A DNA stretch of 64,000 nucleotides from Succinivibrio sp. (lineage in GTDB: Bacteria > Pseudomonadota > Gammaproteobacteria > Enterobacterales > Succinivibrionaceae), in contig JAILLS010000114.1 of assembly GCA_024693025.1 (NCBI GenBank), positions 1 to 64,000 on the forward strand, given 5' to 3'. Numbering within the stretch: position 1 is the stretch's first letter; every line of letters starts with the position of its first letter. The translations under genes and the position numbers were made by a program. The notes under the pieces were generated by a model that had not been told where the DNA came from, did no database searches, and saw only the letters and a list, made by a program, of their open reading frames with translations. Positions 61,261-64,000 of the stretch are shown here, one piece after another.

Positions 61261-62437
61261 GGCTCTCTCCTATCACCAGTACGGCGTTATTGCCTCCAAA
61301 AGCAAAGGCATTGCTCAGCACTACCTTGGAGTGCAGTCTGTCCTGCTCATGCAAAAGGCCGCAGGGAGTCAGGCTGTCATCATAGGGGCTCTGTGAAAAG
61401 TCCTGCGGCGGCAGCGGCACATCTCTGGCAATCAGCAGCGCGCCCATCACCGCTTCAGTAATGCCGGCAGCGCCTAAGGTATGTCCGGTTAAATATTTGG
61501 TACTGCTGCAGGGCACCTGCTCTCCAAACACGGCATTGACCGCCAGGGACTCCGTTTTATCGTTGGCTGGAGTGGCAGTCCCGTGCAGGCTGATATACCC
61601 GACCTCCTGCGCTTTGAGCCCGGCCATCTCAAGAGCCCCCTGCATTGCGGCAATCGCGCCCCTGCCATCAGGACAGGGTGCTGAGGCATGATAGGCATCG
61701 CTGCTCTCGCCAAAGCCCAGCACGGCTAAAGGGGCCGGCTCCCTACTGAGCAGCATCAGGCCGGCGCCCTCGCCGATACTGATGCCGCAGCGATCTCTGC
61801 AGAACGGGTTGCAGCGCTCTTTGGCCAGCACCCCCATACTGTCAAAGCCATTGATAGGCATTCTGCTTAAGGTATCTGCTCCGCCGACCAGCGCGGCATC
61901 ACACAGACCGGCATCGAGCAGTCTGATAGCCTCAATGACGGCCCGGGCCGAGGAGGAACAGGCAGTAGAAATGGTATAGGCAGGCCCTGCAAGCTTTAAA
62001 TAGCGCTGAAGAAAGCGGGAAGGATCGCCAAGCTCCTGCATCTCATAGCTCCATTTAGAGTAGGACTCATGTCTGAAGCTTGCCTCAACCGCAAGTCCTG
62101 ATTCATACAGACCTGAGGTGCTGGTCCCCATCACCACGGCCAGGCGATCTGCCCCCACCCTCTCAAGCTCAGCTAGGACCTCGGCTTTAATCTCCAGCAG
62201 CGCTTTTAGCAGCAGGCGGTTGTTGCGGCTGTTGTGCAGAGGGAGGCTCTCAAACTCCTGATGCAGCCTGGCACTCTCAAGATCACAGCTGACCCTGCCT
62301 ACATAGGTGGAACGCTGATGCGTAAGCCAGCTGTCATCTCTCTGCAGTCCGCCCTGTAAGGCGGCAAGATGCTCCGCCACCTCGTCTGTGCTGCTGCCCA
62401 GAGCATTGAGCACGGCATATGCTTTAATGTAAATCAT
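61253..62437 (-). CDS. Beta-ketoacyl-ACP synthase of aryl-polyene type (ApeO-like)
   Basis: STACSSSARAVIEAI (Cys), SLHGTATPANDKTES (His), KYLTGHTLGAAGITEAVMG (His). Confidence 0.88.
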   Translation of the reverse strand: MIYIKAYAVLNALGSSTDEVAEHLAALQGGLQRDDSWLTHQRSTYVGRVSCDLESARLHQEFESLPLHNSRNNRLLLKALLEIKAEVLAELERVGADRLAVVMGTSTSGLYESGLAVEASFRHESYSKWSYEMQELGDPSRFLQRYLKLAGPAYTISTACSSSARAVIEAIRLLDAGLCDAALVGGADTLSRMPINGFDSMGVLAKERCNPFCRDRCGISIGEGAGLMLLSREPAPLAVLGFGESSDAYHASAPCPDGRGAIAAMQGALEMAGLKAQEVGYISLHGTATPANDKTESLAVNAVFGEQVPCSSTKYLTGHTLGAAGITEAVMGALLIARDVPLPPQDFSQSPYDDSLTPCGLLHEQDRLHSKVVLSNAFAFGGNNAVLVIGESRD

Positions 62438-62443
62438 AGCAAT

Positions 62444-63031
62444 CTAATTATCTAAATAGGCTAACTTAATCTGATAGTTAAAAACCTTCTGTACTATTTT
62501 AAGCGGATCCTGTGCGGTGTCCGACCTGGCATAGCTAATTTCCGTGACTGTCTCCTGTCCATGTTTCAACAGGCGCTGATGTCCGTCATCAACTAGGCAA
62601 AAACCATCTGGCAGCACCTCATTTACCGTCTCAACCGGATAGAAGGCCAGCATGATATCAAAGACAATCTGCGAGAGCGGCGGCACTTTATCCTTAAAAG
62701 GTGAATACACATCAAGCGCTCTCCCATCATACCTGCAGGAGAATAATTTTACCCCCAGGGGACTGAAGCCCACTAAAGATAGAGAGTCGGGCTTAAGCTC
62801 AAGCACCACCAGCAGAGGATCTAGCTTATGCTCCTGATACTGTGCATTCAGAAGCTGCTTGACCGTGCGGGTAAACCCAAGCTTCGGCACCGGCAGCCGC
62901 ACCTGATGCTCAGGAGTTATCGCCACCACCAGAGGATCAGAGGATGCACTGCTATAGCTCACCTCCTCATCCAGAGAACAGCCGCTTAAGGCTAAGGCCC
63001 CTGCCAGCATCAGTACCCAAATCCGCTTCAT
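62444..63031 (-). CDS. DUF3261-type lipoprotein
   Basis: Lipobox ALALSGCSLDE; FSPLGVKLFSCRYDG and NYQIKLAYLDN; directly upstream of the KS/DH/KR/KS genes as in APE clusters. Confidence 0.75.
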   Translation of the reverse strand: MKRIWVLMLAGALALSGCSLDEEVSYSSASSDPLVVAITPEHQVRLPVPKLGFTRTVKQLLNAQYQEHKLDPLLVVLELKPDSLSLVGFSPLGVKLFSCRYDGRALDVYSPFKDKVPPLSQIVFDIMLAFYPVETVNEVLPDGFCLVDDGHQRLLKHGQETVTEISYARSDTAQDPLKIVQKVFNYQIKLAYLDN

Positions 63032-63213
63032 TATCCAAACCTTAGCTACCGCGTGAATTAGCTTACTTTATATTTCTAAAAATTTCAGAATAAATTATGG
63101 CATTTTGGCTTTAAAAAATAAAATTATAATGAAATAATACACAAACATTATTTCACGAACAGCTCGTGGATAACATTTCGATTAGTTTGCTAATCATAAT
63201 TTTGGGAGTTTGT

Positions 63214-63624
63214 ATGAAACATCTAATTTATATCTGCTTAGCCGCAGTGCTGGCCTTTACCTCAGTCACCGGCTGCACAACCACCAAACAGATCACCCAG
63301 GCCTCAAGCCCGGTAGCCCCAGGCACTAGCGTCAAGGAAATCAGACAGGCCATTGTGGAAGCTGCCAATATACGCGGCTGGTCTCTGCAGGAGAATGGCG
63401 CCAATTCCTTCCTCGCTAACCACAGCAGAGGTCAGTATTCTGCTACCGTGCAGATCGACTACACCAGCACAAACTATGTGATTTCCTATGTCAGCAGCAC
63501 CGGCTTCAAGCACGGCAACGGCAAGATTGACAAGCACTATAACGACTGGGTAATCAATCTTGATAAAGAAATTTCTTCTTCAATCAACAAACAGCATAAT
63601 CTGAGATTAAATAAAACCAAATAA
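63214..63624 (+). CDS. Small putative lipoprotein
   Basis: MKHLIYICLAAVLAFTSVTGCTTTKQ lipobox; ATG at 63214 with GGGAG RBS preferred over the ORF start at 63166. Confidence 0.75.
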   Translation: MKHLIYICLAAVLAFTSVTGCTTTKQITQASSPVAPGTSVKEIRQAIVEAANIRGWSLQENGANSFLANHSRGQYSATVQIDYTSTNYVISYVSSTGFKHGNGKIDKHYNDWVINLDKEISSSINKQHNLRLNKTK

Positions 63625-63646
63625 TTTTACCTTAGGGTAATTTAGC

Positions 63647-63683
63647 AGCGTCAGGTTTTCCAAAAGCCTGGCGCTTTATTATT
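63647..63683 (+). terminator. Intrinsic terminator after the small lipoprotein gene
   Basis: AGCGTCAGG-N11-CCTGGCGCT followed by a T-rich tract. Confidence 0.6.
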
Positions 63684-64000
63684 TAAGCTTAGCCTGATAA
63701 GTTTAAGAGCAAAGTTCTTCCTGAGCTGGAGTCTTTAATAAGTATAAAAATAATTCATAGACAACTGATTATCTGAATAATTAAATAATAATTTGTTCGG
63801 TATAAATATAAACAGATAAAGACAGCGTAAGTTAGTGTAAAGATTACTAAGACTTATAGTCCACCTGCATTAAACTTATAAGGCATTGCGCATTAAGCTC
63901 AGAGGATTTACTTCTTGAAAAAGTAAACTTATTAATGTAATCTTGCACAAAAATTTTTTGCAAGCTAATCTAGTTTCAGGAAGCAGATTAAATGAAAAAC

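Noticed and set aside
63992-64000. ATGAAAAAC at the window end as a CDS start
   Set aside because: Only three codons visible; cannot be supported.

Overview
This 64 kb window looks like a gammaproteobacterial chromosome; a motile host-associated, Succinivibrionaceae-like lineage is my inference. Most of it is conserved housekeeping sequence: a flagellar/chemotaxis end (flgB', cheR, cheV, flgA, flgM), tRNA-Phe and tRNA-Leu, lptG, lptF, holB-tmk-mltG, valS, ispH-lspA-ileS-ribF, rpsT, rplM-rpsI, tilS-accA, and the rpsB-tsf-pyrH-frr-uppS-cdsA-dxr-rseP-bamA-skp-lpxD-fabZ-lpxA-lpxB-rnhB supercluster. The accessory parts are: (1) a ~13 kb metabolic block lying between lptF and lptG, with an apparent six-gene operon fucI-fucU-BNR(sialidase-like)-tctC-tctB-tctA, an AraC regulator, a TRAP transporter, and a divergent LysR/YeiH pair. 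An exact 15-bp motif is shared by the araC/fucI intergenic region and the dctP leader. (2) A non-coding region after rpsT with two orphan intrinsic terminators, one downstream of a CRP/FNR-like site (candidate sRNA). (3) An orphan 537-aa protein with apparent divergent internal triplication. (4) A YjbR-like protein with an EVE/PUA-like C-terminus. (5) A partial aryl-polyene-type gene set (DUF3261-KS-DH-KR-KS) with no carrier protein, ligase or exporter in the window. I saw no CRISPR array, transposase, phage or rRNA genes.
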